DNA from: Marinilabilia salmonicolor
GTDB lineage: Bacteria; Bacteroidota; Bacteroidia; Bacteroidales; Marinilabiliaceae
Reading direction: 5' to 3'
Length of the DNA: 64,000 nucleotides
Assembly (NCBI RefSeq): GCF_003003035.1
Contig: NZ_PVTS01000020.1
Span: forward strand, 19,305 to 83,304
Part shown: in pieces, positions 18,098 to 26,671 of the stretch
How the letters are laid out: the number at the start of each line of letters is the position of its first letter
Position numbering within the stretch: position 1 is the first letter of the stretch
Position numbers and translations under genes: made by a program
Notes under the pieces: model-generated
Seen by the model: only the letters and a program-made list of their open reading frames with translations
Database searches by the model: none
Told to the model about the DNA's origin: nothing

Positions 18098-18424
18098 CGT
18101 GCAAGGTTTTTCAAGTAAATCTTTTAAAAAGTTTGCATCTGTGGTGATTAATAGTCAAAATATCACTGTTCAAAATATTTTTCTAGGTTAAGCGATTTTT
18201 TCTATTTAAAAGGCGCGGGGGCCTGTCCGTTTTCCGGGCCGGCGGATAGCGGGAAGCCAAAATGGGCGACTTTCAAGGCCTTGCGCAATGGCCGGAAATT
18301 TTGGATTTCGCGGGCGGATAGGTTTAAACGGACTAGATTTTTTTGTTTCTTTTTGGAGCAATGCCAAAAAGAAAATCTATAAAGAAATTAAAAAATGGTC
18401 TGCTGTCTTTTTCAGCAGTCCCTA
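18098..18424 (+). repeat. R1 structured repeat, copy A
   Basis: Core at 18211-18376. Outer arms GTCCGTTT and AAACGGAC, inner hairpin arms CCAAAAT and ATTTTGG, a second perfect hairpin TTTCTTTTTGG / CCAAAAAGAAA with a 7-base loop, and a third CTGCTG / CAGCAG hairpin at the right end. A less conserved AT-rich 5' part from about 18098 (TTTTTCAAGTAAATC, GGTGATTAATAGTCAAAA) is shared with copy C. No coding capacity is evident. Confidence 0.8.
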
Positions 18425-18720
18425 AATACGGTTTTATAATGAGCCTAGCCCTCCGTTTTAAGGGGGGGGATCATTAACGCTTCACACAGTTCATGGAAGC
18501 CGGCTTCAAGCCTGCTGAAATAGGGTCGGCCGTATATCAAACACACCGGTCTGAAGACCGGTGCTAATCTCATACATATCCATGTTTTAACATGCAACTT
18601 TCCCCCCTCCTTGGGAGGGGAATGCCAAACGTATCTTTTTATTTCAATGTTTTGGGGGAGGCCTTTCCCCCTCCTTGAGAGGGGCCAGTGGAGGCTCCCT
18701 TTTTCGTACACCTCGTGTTC
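18425..18720. repeat. R3 repeat block (copy 2)
   Basis: Second copy of the composite block seen at 14908-15170: TTTTATAATGAGCCTAGCCC, a G-run, CAGTTCATGGAAGCCGGCTT, the hairpin ACCGGTCTGAAGACCGGT with CTAATCTCATA, and two CCCCTCCTTGAGAGGGG-type tracts. It begins immediately behind R1 copy A. From 18721 to 18959 nothing further is recognised before the promoter of the Wzi-like gene. Confidence 0.6.
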
Positions 18721-18959
18721 GATTTCGAACACATTGAAGGTTGTTGTGTAATGGCTCTGGAAACTCCATTAGGCTTAAAATGAGTAAGGTAGTGAAGGTG
18801 AAAGATTAAAAAACCTTAAAAAAGGAAGCCTTTCTGCCTTTTGGCATGCTTTTCTCATGGTATTGGTTGGTTTAAAATTAAAAAATAGGACAATAAGGAA
18901 GCCATTCGGTCAAACGTGACATGAATGGCTTTCTTCTTTTCAGGAGGGAATAAAAAAAC

Positions 18960-18968
18960 TATCTTTGC
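18960..18968 (+). promoter_or_regulatory. Bacteroidetes-type -7 element of the Wzi-like gene
   Basis: TATCTTTGC fits TAnnTTTG(C). Transcription would begin near 18975, about 20 bases before the ATG at 18994, which supports that ATG over the in-frame TTG/ATG positions further upstream. Confidence 0.5.
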
Positions 18969-18993
18969 ACCCGAATACCAACCCCAGGACAAA

Positions 18994-20574
18994 ATGACTA
19001 CTTCACACAGGATAGCATTCGTCACCATTTGTTGCCTTGCCCTTGCTTTTCAGGCTAAGGGGCAGTCTGATGTCAATGTTCACGGAACTGTTTCAGGCCG
19101 AACCATTCTTCATAACGGAGAACTGCCACCCTTATGGTCAGTGGCATTACAGGAAGGCCGGTGGAACAATCTTGAGGGCAGTCAGACGCTCCTCACAGCA
19201 GCGACCGGTATTTCCGGTAATCTAAAAAGCGGATGGAAACTTTCAGCCGGTTTGGAAATGGATTATTCTTCCGGATATGATGATGCCTACCTGCATGCCG
19301 GTTGGGGCGAAATTGCATGGAAGAACTGGTCTCTGAAGGGTGGAAAACATATCTTCGATCCTGTCTTTACTGAATCCAATATGGGCACCGGAAGTTATCT
19401 TTTCGGAACCAATTTTCGTCCGGTTCCCCGCATTACCTTTGAACTTTCAGAATACACATCCATTCCTTTTACAAATGGTTTTGCCGAAGTGCGCGGAGGG
19501 ATCTCGCAAGCCTGGTTGTCGGATCAGCCATCCAGCGGCGATGTGTTGCTGCATGAGAAGTATGCTTACCTGCGCATTCGCCCGGGCAATTGGAATCTCT
19601 ATGGTGGATTGAATCATAGCACCCTGTTTGGCGGGCGACGAAACGGAGTGGATATTCCCATCGATTTCTGGCCCACCTTCTTTGGAAAGGGCAGTTCAAA
19701 AATTGGCGGAGGCGAAGCAACCAATGCTGCCGGGGCCCATATGGGGATGTACGATTTCGGAACTCAGTTGGAAACCCCAAACGGGCATATCAATATTTAT
19801 TATCAGATACCTTTTTCCGATGGTTCCGGAATGCTATTCTGGCAGGGCAACAGCGATCATATACTCGGAGTTGACTGGCATCTCAATGAGCCCTCCTGGC
19901 TTTCCAATATTACCTTTGAATGGTTTCAGACCGCTTATCAGAGTGGCAACGGGATGCCGGATCCATACCTGAACGGGATTATTTTTCCCAAGCAGGTGGA
20001 GGATAAGAACGGTTTTGTGGAAGAGAATTTTGGGATAGTGCCCGATCATCCTTTATCGCTCGAAGAGTTTAAAACTATTCTGGAAGACGAAATTAACCAC
20101 GGCAACGATTTTGGTGGTCGCGACGGCTACATGAACAACGGGATGTATACCGCCGGATGGAGTCGTGACGGCCATATCATGGGAAGTCCGATGAATCTGA
20201 CCCGGGAACAAATGCTGGAAGTGCGGCCCGACATGGAATTTAACAGCAGTGTAGGAATAAAAAACGATCGTTTCAGCGGATTGCATCTTGGAGGTCGGGG
20301 AGATTTGAATGCAGAGCTTTCCTGGAAAATGAAAATCACCTGGACGCGCAATTTCGGAACCTATTTTGAGCAGTATCCCAGACGATATACCTGGAATGAA
20401 GATGAAGATTACTGGTTCAAAGGAGGACGTGACCAATGGTACACCATGGCCGGAGCAGAGTGGACTCCTGAAAAAATAAAAGGACTTTCAGTAGGGGTTG
20501 ACCTTTTTTACGATGGAGGGGATATTTATCATTCTTTTGGGGCTAAAACTGCTGTTACCTTTAGGTTGTTTTAG
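18994..20574 (+). CDS. Wzi-like capsule assembly outer-membrane protein
   Basis: A 526-residue exported protein. The start at 18994 gives a clean signal peptide (IAFVTICCLALAFQAKGQ). The rest is a beta-barrel-like chain with alternating hydrophobic/polar strands and many aromatic residues at strand ends, closing with FGAKTAVTFRLF, a typical outer-membrane C-terminus. KNWSLKGGKHIFDPVF, the repeated GRRNGVDIPIDFW-type loop and overall length recall the Wzi capsule-assembly family (PF14052), which anchors surface polysaccharide. The position between polysaccharide genes agrees. The family call is moderately sure; outer-membrane barrel is sure. Confidence 0.72.
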   Translation: MTTSHRIAFVTICCLALAFQAKGQSDVNVHGTVSGRTILHNGELPPLWSVALQEGRWNNLEGSQTLLTAATGISGNLKSGWKLSAGLEMDYSSGYDDAYLHAGWGEIAWKNWSLKGGKHIFDPVFTESNMGTGSYLFGTNFRPVPRITFELSEYTSIPFTNGFAEVRGGISQAWLSDQPSSGDVLLHEKYAYLRIRPGNWNLYGGLNHSTLFGGRRNGVDIPIDFWPTFFGKGSSKIGGGEATNAAGAHMGMYDFGTQLETPNGHINIYYQIPFSDGSGMLFWQGNSDHILGVDWHLNEPSWLSNITFEWFQTAYQSGNGMPDPYLNGIIFPKQVEDKNGFVEENFGIVPDHPLSLEEFKTILEDEINHGNDFGGRDGYMNNGMYTAGWSRDGHIMGSPMNLTREQMLEVRPDMEFNSSVGIKNDRFSGLHLGGRGDLNAELSWKMKITWTRNFGTYFEQYPRRYTWNEDEDYWFKGGRDQWYTMAGAEWTPEKIKGLSVGVDLFYDGGDIYHSFGAKTAVTFRLF

Positions 20575-20792
20575 CGTCAATGTGGTGGTGCCTATTTGAC
20601 CAGGCGTTGTAGGAGGAGGTGTTGTTACAAGTTGCCAGGGGTGTTTAATGTGCCGGTTGTGAACGATCTATCGTCAAAGTGTGAAGTTCAAGGATTTTTA
20701 TTTTAGATAAGTCTGAGTTTGAAAAAAGCAAGGTGTAAAACTCTGATATTTAGGGGTCTATTTTGTGGTTGACGGAATATTGCTGTTTGAAA

Positions 20793-20931
20793 AGCGGGTG
20801 GGCCCGTCCGCTTTCCGGGCCGGCGGATAGGTTTATACGGGCTAGACTTTTTTGGTTTCTTGGGGCGTTGCCAAAAAGAACAATAAAAAATGAAATAAAA
20901 ATAGGGCTGCTGACTTTTTCACCTGCTTTAT
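20793..20931 (+). repeat. R1 structured repeat, copy B (inner hairpin deleted)
   Basis: Shares the GC-rich left part, the right outer arm and the distal hairpin region with the other R1 copies. The 72 bp between the two direct repeats GGCGGATAG of copy A (18241-18249 and 18313-18321) are missing, leaving one GGCGGATAG at 20822-20830. Outer arms are changed on both sides (CCCGT and ACGGG). The distal hairpin is partly decayed. Confidence 0.75.
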
Positions 20932-20940
20932 TCATGAATT

Positions 20941-21099
20941 ATCGTTATGGGATGTTCAAATATCAAGAAATACAATCAACCGCAGATAAAATGGATGCAG
21001 GAAATAATGGATTATTTTCAAATCCATTTTATTGAGGACGGTTGGATTTTGCAGATAGTTGGACATCGGAATAGATTATTTATGAATAATGCAGGTTCA
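20941..21099 (+). repeat. R4 diverged repeat, copy 1
   Basis: About 155 bp that align almost without gaps with 33932-34088, for example GGATGTTCAAATATCAA, CAACCGCAGATAAAA, TTTATTGAGG, and AATAGATTATTTAT followed by a CAGGTT end. It abuts R2 copy 1. Differences are spread evenly over all three codon positions of its 27-codon frame, so it is not coding. A piece of its right end also seems present near 29951-29971. Between 20575 and 20792 I see no feature. Confidence 0.7.
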
Positions 21100-21111
21100 G
21101 TAGCCTCTATA

Positions 21112-21278
21112 TAGTGCCCGTCTATAAAGTCGGGATAGTTTCTGGCTGGAGCTGTGTCTGTTCAGAAAGTGACAGTTACAAGGCTTGCGAAGTCCGAAAA
21201 TACGGAGTTTACTTTTCGTAAATGAGTACTTTTCGGACAAGCGTAACGCAGTAAATGGTACTTTATGGACAGACACTA
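21112..21278 (+). repeat. R2 palindromic repeat, copy 1
   Basis: A nested palindrome of about 165 bp. Outer ends GTCTATAAAGT and ACTTTATGGACAG; middle arms AAAGTGACAGTTAC and GTAAATGGTACTTT; inner arms GTCCGAAAA (21192-21200) and TTTTCGGAC (21230-21238). The right end runs into the 5' region of the sugar transferase gene. Confidence 0.8.
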
Positions 21279-21336
21279 TATAGGGAATAAGCGAAAAAAA
21301 AAGCATAAATTTGAATATTCTGATCAAAGGGAAAGT

Positions 21337-22731
21337 ATGTTAAGGGAAAAAGCGAAAGTCGTTAACCGGTTGCTCGCCATAGTGGATGTCTTCATCGCAT
21401 TGGTGAGTTTTAATATTGCTGTCTTTATTGATAAGGGGGAGTTTCTGCCTTTTCAAAACAAGGACTCCATTATTTTGCATTTTGTGATTTTGGCTATTTG
21501 GTATGTGCTGGCCCGAACATTTCGGCTGAACCAGCTCTATCGATCCAGACCTTATTCAGCAGTGCTTTTTGCCTGTTTGAGTCTGGCCGTTACGGGAACA
21601 GCGTTTCTGGCTGTTTCGGTGTGGGCCTTCAACCTCTTTTCTATTGGCTTGCGCCTCTTGCTTTATTTTGGGGCCATAGATCTTGGACTTACCTTTCTTT
21701 TTAAGGTTTTCAATTATGCCTTCCTGAAGAATGCCCGTGCCAAAGGACATAACACTTCCAACGTGGTGGTGATCGGGGATAATAGTGCCCGCAGTTTTTT
21801 ACGTCAGATTGTGAAGATGAAAGAGTGGGGCTATCGGGTAACTGCAATTATGGGTACTGAAGAGTTGGAGCAGGAGTTTGGTGCTGTGGCTCCTTTTCTG
21901 CCTGACGATACAGATGTGGAAGCACTTCTGAGAGAAAAGACCATTGACGAATTGATATACTGTAAAGAAGGTGCCGATCAGAAGGAGATAGAACGGTTGC
22001 TGTCCATTACCTCCGAGGTTGGGGTGGTATTTCGTATGTATTCTTCTTTCTTTAATATGCTGACTAATAAAACGCATCTGCACTATTTTGGTACCACCCC
22101 TTTGTTGACCATTTCCAATACGCCACTTAATTATCTGGAGCTTAGAATAAAAGATTTGTTTGACTTTGTTTTTTCGTTGTTTGTGGTGGTCGTGTTTTCC
22201 CCTGTTTTTGTTTTATTGGCACTTGCTATTAAGCTTGACTCCAAAGGTCCTGTATTTTTCTCCCAGAAGAGGGTGGGCTTACGTGGCCGGAAATTTAATG
22301 TCTATAAATTCCGGACTATGGTTACCAATGCCGAGGAATTGAAGAAGAAACTGATGGAACAGAACGAAATGGACGGGCCGGTATTTAAAATTACCAAAGA
22401 TCCGCGTATTACCAGGGTTGGCCATTTTCTTCGTAAAACAAGTCTGGATGAATTACCGCAGTTTTTCAATGTGCTTACCGGGGATATGTCGGTGGTTGGT
22501 CCCCGTCCGCCACTGCCCGATGAGGTACGGCAATATGAGAGCTGGCAGGTAAGGAGGTTGTCTATGAAACCTGGTATTACTTGTATTTGGCAGGTCTCCG
22601 GACGCAATAATATTCCTTTTGATGAGTGGATGAAGATGGATCTTCAGTACATCGATAACTGGTCACTGAAACTGGATTTTGTGATTTTTCTGAAGACCAT
22701 TCGTACCATGGTGCGGGGAGACGGGAAATAA
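21337..22731 (+). CDS. polyprenyl-phosphate sugar phosphotransferase (WcaJ/WbaP type)
   Basis: A polyprenyl-phosphate hexose-1-phosphate transferase that starts glycan repeat units on undecaprenyl phosphate at the inner membrane. Four or five membrane segments lie in the first 140 residues, then a CoA-binding-like middle domain (VVVIGDNSARSFLRQI), another segment, and the bacterial sugar-transferase domain from about residue 275 with KRVGLRGRKFNVYKFRTM, KTSLDELPQFFNVL, GDMSVVGPRPPL and KPGITCIWQVSGRN. Start choice is open: ATG 21337 gives MLREKAKVVNRLLAIVDV, while an in-frame ATG at 21265 lies inside the R2 repeat and would add 24 basic residues. Length from 21337 is 464 residues. Confidence 0.9.
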   Translation: MLREKAKVVNRLLAIVDVFIALVSFNIAVFIDKGEFLPFQNKDSIILHFVILAIWYVLARTFRLNQLYRSRPYSAVLFACLSLAVTGTAFLAVSVWAFNLFSIGLRLLLYFGAIDLGLTFLFKVFNYAFLKNARAKGHNTSNVVVIGDNSARSFLRQIVKMKEWGYRVTAIMGTEELEQEFGAVAPFLPDDTDVEALLREKTIDELIYCKEGADQKEIERLLSITSEVGVVFRMYSSFFNMLTNKTHLHYFGTTPLLTISNTPLNYLELRIKDLFDFVFSLFVVVVFSPVFVLLALAIKLDSKGPVFFSQKRVGLRGRKFNVYKFRTMVTNAEELKKKLMEQNEMDGPVFKITKDPRITRVGHFLRKTSLDELPQFFNVLTGDMSVVGPRPPLPDEVRQYESWQVRRLSMKPGITCIWQVSGRNNIPFDEWMKMDLQYIDNWSLKLDFVIFLKTIRTMVRGDGK

Positions 22732-22807
22732 TGAGGGGATGTTAAGGGTGAGATGTCTGAAGCTCCTGACATAGATGATAACCATCTCCCTTTAATAATG
22801 ATTAATT

Positions 22808-23145
22808 AGAGTCTGTCCCTAAGCTAAGCGTTTTTCAAGTAAATCATTCAAAAAGTTTGCAGTGTTGGTGATTAATAGTCAAAAGATTACTGTTAAAAAG
22901 ATTTTGCTCGGTTAAACGACTTTTCCTGGTTAAGAGGTGCGGTGGCCTGTCCGTTTTCCGGGCCGGCGGATAGCGGGAAGGCTTAATGGGCGACATTAAG
23001 GCCTTGTGGGCCAGCTGGAAATTAAGCCTGATGTGGGCGGATAGGTTTAAACGGACTATATTTTTTTGTTTCTTTTTGGAGCAATGCCAAAAAGAAAATA
23101 AATAAAGAAATTAAAATTGGTCTGCTGAATTTTTCAGCTGCCCCC
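22808..23145 (+). repeat. R1 structured repeat, copy C
   Basis: Core at 22938-23099. Inner hairpin arms are GCTTAAT (from 22981) and ATTAAGC, both different from copy A yet still complementary. The hairpin TTTCTTTTTGG / CCAAAAAGAAA is perfect, and CTGCTG / CAGCTG forms the distal one. The AT-rich 5' part (TTTTTCAAGTAAATC, GGTGATTAATAGTCAAAA) matches copy A. It ends about 60 bp before the wecB start, on the same strand. Confidence 0.8.
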
Positions 23146-23203
23146 AATTAAGATACAGCATTTTTGCGCAGTTTTCACCAAACTCAGGAAGCAGAATTTG
23201 ATT

Positions 23204-24319
23204 ATGCAAAAAATTATCCTCGTAGCCGGTGCACGTCCTAATTTTGTAAAGATAGCCCCCTTGTGGCGGGCTTTTTCTGCGATTAAAGGAGTGGAAGTAA
23301 CACTGGTGCATACCGGGCAGCACTACGATGATGCCATGAGCAAGGTGTTTTTTGAAGATCTCGGGCTTCCGGAACCGGAGTACAATTTGAATGTGGGCAG
23401 TGGCAGTCAGGCCGGACAAACGGCGGATATCATGACCCGGTTTGATCAGGTGCTGGATGAAATGATGCCTCATGATGTGATTGTGGTAGGAGATGTCAAT
23501 TCCACCCTTGCCTGTTCTCTTGTATCTGTAAAGCGCGGTATCCGCACCTCTCATGTGGAAGCTGGCCTGAGAAGTTTCGATCGCTCCATGCCCGAAGAAA
23601 TTAACCGGCTGGCCACGGATGCCATTTCCGATTTGCTTTTTGTTTCTGAGCCATCAGGAATCGAAAACCTGAAAAGAGAGGGGGTGGCTGATGAGAAAGT
23701 GCATTTTGTGGGAAATGTGATGATCGATAGCCTTGTTTTTGCTTCTGAGGCTATTAAGGAGTCAGACGTCCTGAGCCGTTTTCTGCTTGAGTCGTATAAA
23801 TATGTGCTGGTCACCATTCATCGTCCCTCAAATGTGGACCATCCACCCCGGTTGAGAGAACTGATAAACTGGCTGAAAGAGCTTTCCTCCAAAATGCCTG
23901 TGGTTTTTCCGGTTCATCCCAGAACCCGAAACCGTCTTGTTGAGGCCGGCCTTGATCCGGCTCAGATAAAGCAACAATTTCCCAATCTGAAATTGGTTTC
24001 GCCTCAGGGATACATTGATTTTCAGAAGCTGGTCAGTCAGGCCCGCCTGGTAATCACCGATAGCGGAGGCCTGCAGGAGGAGACTACCTGGCTTGGAGTA
24101 CCCTGTGTTACTTTGCGTGAAAATACCGAACGACCTGTAACGATAGAGCAGGGCACTAATTATCTGGCAGGTTTTGATTTTGCAAAGGCTGATGATGTGG
24201 TTAATGCCTGCCTTGCCGGAAAATCCCCAAAAGGTCAGGTCCCGGATTTATGGGATGGGCATGCGGCCCAACGAATCGTTGATGTATTGTTGCGTAAACA
24301 TAAAGCAAGGAATGTGTAA
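23204..24319 (+). CDS. wecB: UDP-N-acetylglucosamine 2-epimerase, non-hydrolysing
   Basis: A 371-residue WecB/MnaA enzyme interconverting UDP-GlcNAc and UDP-ManNAc. The ATG at 23204 gives MQKIILVAGARPNFVKIAP; a TTG two codons earlier is rejected. Motifs: GARPNFVKIAP (about 8-18), HTGQHYDDAMS (about 36-46), VVGDVNSTLA (about 92-101), HVEAGLRSFDR with MPEEINR (about 116-134), VHPRTRNRL (about 230), and SGGLQEETTWLGVPC with ENTERP (about 288-310). It lies directly behind R1 copy C. ManNAc made here could feed surface polysaccharide synthesis. Its stop codon coincides with the start of a truncated R2 copy. Confidence 0.93.
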   Translation: MQKIILVAGARPNFVKIAPLWRAFSAIKGVEVTLVHTGQHYDDAMSKVFFEDLGLPEPEYNLNVGSGSQAGQTADIMTRFDQVLDEMMPHDVIVVGDVNSTLACSLVSVKRGIRTSHVEAGLRSFDRSMPEEINRLATDAISDLLFVSEPSGIENLKREGVADEKVHFVGNVMIDSLVFASEAIKESDVLSRFLLESYKYVLVTIHRPSNVDHPPRLRELINWLKELSSKMPVVFPVHPRTRNRLVEAGLDPAQIKQQFPNLKLVSPQGYIDFQKLVSQARLVITDSGGLQEETTWLGVPCVTLRENTERPVTIEQGTNYLAGFDFAKADDVVNACLAGKSPKGQVPDLWDGHAAQRIVDVLLRKHKARNV

Positions 24320-24399
24320 ATACGGAGATTGCTCATTATAAATGAGTAATTTTCGGACGAGCGTAACGACGCAAGTGGACCTTTATGGACAGAAACTAA
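24318..24399 (+). repeat. R2 palindromic repeat, copy 2 (right half)
   Basis: Right half only, beginning in the wecB stop codon: AAATACGGAGATTGCTCATT, then AATGAGTAATTTTCGGACGA, GCGTAACGACGCAAGTGG and CTTTATGGACAGAAACT. The partner arms on the left are missing, so this copy cannot form the long hairpin. From 24400 to 24690 no gene or known element is seen; the stretch is AT-rich. Confidence 0.7.
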
Positions 24400-24693
24400 A
24401 TAAATAATCGTGATCAAAATAAGTGTTTAACAGGCTTGCCAGGGACTGACCTTGGCAATTAAACATATCCTCTTGTGATATAAATGCTTAAGAAATAACT
24501 TGTCCGTTTCATTACGAAAACTTATGAATAAACCAGGTTAGAACTACCGATTTGTTCTAAATTTGCAACATTGATGGATCGAATATGGCGATAAATGCAT
24601 CAAAATAATATGCTTAAGTTCTCTAAATAGGATCTGCTGAAAAATACTTAAAAAAATAATATTTAGTTGTTTAAAGGAATGTTATTATAGTGA

Positions 24694-24920
24694 AGGACTG
24701 TTACTATTTGAAGGGCGGGGAGGCCCGTCCGTTTTCCGGGCCGGCGGTTGGAGAGAAGGCTTAATGAGCGACTTCAAGGCTTTGCGGGCCAGCCGGAAAT
24801 TAAGCCTGATGCGGACGGATAGGTTTAAACGGACTAGACTTTTTTGTTTCTTTTTGGGGTAATGCTAAAAAGAAAATCAATTAAGAAATAAATATAGGGC
24901 TGCTGATTTTTTCAGTAGCC
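24694..24920 (+). repeat. R1 structured repeat, copy D
   Basis: Core at 24712-24876. Inner arms GCTTAAT and ATTAAGC as in copy C, outer arms GTCCGTTT and AAACGGAC. The second hairpin keeps pairing through a G-T pair (TTTCTTTTTGG with CTAAAAAGAAA), and the distal hairpin GGCTGCTG / CAGTAGCC does the same. It ends about 15 bp before the next start codon. Confidence 0.8.
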
Positions 24921-24935
24921 TCTAAATAAGACTTC

Positions 24936-25796
24936 ATGATACGACCGATTGTAATAATTATCTTCAGTGCCTCTTTGCTGATTTCGGGATGCAGTCCCAA
25001 AGAGCCAATTCCCAAAGAGTTTCCGGACAAGACTGAGATGGCGGAAATACTGGCCAAACTCTATTTCGCAGAAAGTGTGTTGTCTAATCGGAAGTACAGT
25101 CCCGGAAGCAGTGATGAAGGAGAGGTGGCCCCTGCGTATTATAAATATGTGCTTGAGGACTTCGGACTCACCACCACCGAATTTGACACCATCCGTCAGT
25201 GGTATGTCTCGCACCCCTATCACTATCAGGAGGTTTATGAGCAGGTGGTGTTGCTGATAACCCAACGGGAAGCTGAACTGAAAAAACAAATTAAAGCGGA
25301 AGAAGCAGCTGCTGACAGTTTGCCTGAGGTAAAGGATTTATGGAACAGTGAGCGAAAAATGGTTGTCAATTCCCTTGATACCGCCGATCGTCGACTGCCT
25401 TTCCGGATCAAAGTTGATTCAATCGAAAGAGGACGAATAAGACTGTCTGCGTTTTACCGTTTTTTACGCCCTGACAGAAGCCGGGATGGGAGGACTGAGA
25501 TGGTTACACTGTTTGCCGACAGCACCTCCGATACACTCTCTGTGGAGTTGACCAAAGTTTTTGAAAAGAAACCATTTTCTTTGATTGCACCATTGGATAC
25601 AATGCCTCCGGTTATTGAAATTTCCGGTTATCTCTTTCTTCATGACACTACCGCCACCGGTGCAGTGGAATTTTCTGATATCAGCCTTGAACATCAGGAA
25701 AATAATGACAATGATGATAGTGAGGAGGAAGCAGAACCGGAAGATGCCGTTAACAGAGATCTTGAACTTTTAAAATCGGGACCCGATGTCCGTTAA
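24936..25796 (+). CDS. DUF4296 lipoprotein
   Basis: A 286-residue predicted lipoprotein: the N-terminus IVIIIFSASLLISGC is a lipoprotein signal with the acylated cysteine at residue 19. The following part (KTEMAEILAKLYFAESVL through FDTIRQWYVSHPYHYQEVYEQV) is the DUF4296 domain, a small helical module typical of Bacteroidetes whose function is unknown. About 150 further residues form a beta-rich region and a strongly acidic tail (NNDNDDSEEEAEPED). It overlaps the next gene by 11 bp, and R1 copy D ends just upstream. Confidence 0.82.
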   Translation: MIRPIVIIIFSASLLISGCSPKEPIPKEFPDKTEMAEILAKLYFAESVLSNRKYSPGSSDEGEVAPAYYKYVLEDFGLTTTEFDTIRQWYVSHPYHYQEVYEQVVLLITQREAELKKQIKAEEAAADSLPEVKDLWNSERKMVVNSLDTADRRLPFRIKVDSIERGRIRLSAFYRFLRPDRSRDGRTEMVTLFADSTSDTLSVELTKVFEKKPFSLIAPLDTMPPVIEISGYLFLHDTTATGAVEFSDISLEHQENNDNDDSEEEAEPEDAVNRDLELLKSGPDVR

Positions 25797-26400
25797 TCGT
25801 TTTGCTTCACATTTTATGCTTTCTCCGGATGGAGAGTTGCTGCGTTGGCCGGTGATTACAGTGAATGATGAGGGAGTCATTGAATCTGTGGAGCATTTTG
25901 AGAATGGGTTTCAGGAACGGCCGTTTACCCGGTTTTTTGCAGGAATTCTGTGTCCGGCTTTTGTGGATATCTTTGCAGAAGTTACCACCGATGAAATTGA
26001 GCGGCATAAATCTGTGAAAAATCGTCACTTTCGTGATGGGACAATTTTATTAGGGGTTAAGGCTGACGACAACCCGGTTTCAAAGGCTAACGATGGTTTG
26101 CCCGTGGTGATGGAAAAAAAGCAGGACCATGCAATCTCCCCCTTGTCGTCCGGGTTAAGTGGGCAAGGGACATTGCTCGAGCGGATGAAAACGCATTCTT
26201 CAGATGTTTCGATGACAAAAATGCTCTTGGAAGTTACCATGATTGCTGCCCGGAGCACCGGTTTTTTAAGTCTCGGAAGGCTCGAAAAGGGGGCCTCTCC
26301 CGGTATCTTGTTGTTGCAAAGTATTGATCTGGTGTCTAAACGATGGACGCCTTCTTCTTCAGTCAGATGGCTGAGTATTCCCGCCGTGATTGGTGCATAA
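25786..26400 (+). CDS. degenerate amidohydrolase-like protein
   Basis: A 204-residue protein that looks like a shrunken member of the amidohydrolase superfamily. VNDEGVIESVEHFENG and FAGILCPAFVDIFAEV correspond to the N-terminal composite domain and the strand that normally ends in the metal-binding HxH, but both histidines are missing here (D-I-F-A-E). GFLSLGRLEKGASPGILLL near residue 170 matches the C-terminal composite-domain motif that usually reads GxIxxGxxAD. The catalytic barrel between them is reduced to about 100 residues against 250-300 in active enzymes. It is co-translated with the DUF4296 lipoprotein (11-bp overlap). Enzymatic activity is unlikely. Confidence 0.6.
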   Translation: MSVNRFASHFMLSPDGELLRWPVITVNDEGVIESVEHFENGFQERPFTRFFAGILCPAFVDIFAEVTTDEIERHKSVKNRHFRDGTILLGVKADDNPVSKANDGLPVVMEKKQDHAISPLSSGLSGQGTLLERMKTHSSDVSMTKMLLEVTMIAARSTGFLSLGRLEKGASPGILLLQSIDLVSKRWTPSSSVRWLSIPAVIGA

Positions 26401-26419
26401 TAAAGTATGGGGCCATTCT

Positions 26420-26570
26420 CATCCCTTCCGTTCAGAGCCAAGAGCCAAGAGCTCACCTCTCCTCGTTCACCTCTTCTGCCTTCTAACTACCCACTACTGG
26501 CTACTGACTACTCACTATCGGCTACTGACTACAGCCAACTCACAAATTACCAAATCCCATTCAAAAATAT
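26420..26570. repeat. low-complexity tract with short tandem words
   Basis: A pyrimidine-rich stretch made of recurring words: AGAGCCAAGAGCCAAGAGC at 26436-26454, then CTACTGGCTACTGACTACTC and CTATCGGCTACTGACTAC at about 26500-26532. Short frames run through it but have no resemblance to a protein. Confidence 0.5.
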
Positions 26571-26593
26571 TCCCGATTCCATGTGGTTTTTTG

Positions 26594-26601
26594 TATCTTT
26601 G
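26594..26601 (+). promoter_or_regulatory. Bacteroidetes-type -7 element of pgk
   Basis: TATCTTTG fits TAnnTTTG exactly. The transcript would start near 26608 and have a leader of about 65 bases before the pgk ATG. Confidence 0.5.
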
Positions 26602-26671
26602 TGTGTCCGAAAAAGAACTGTAATGCCTGCTTCAGTCAGGCCAGGATAGAAACTCTATAATTCTTAATATT

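Noticed and set aside
20949..21034. 27-codon peptide frame present in both R4 copies
   Set aside because: Differences are equal at codon positions 1, 2 and 3, so there is no sign of protein-level selection.
26390..26649. Two overlapping frames of 77-80 codons before pgk
   Set aside because: They run through a low-complexity tract and across the pgk promoter; composition is not protein-like.
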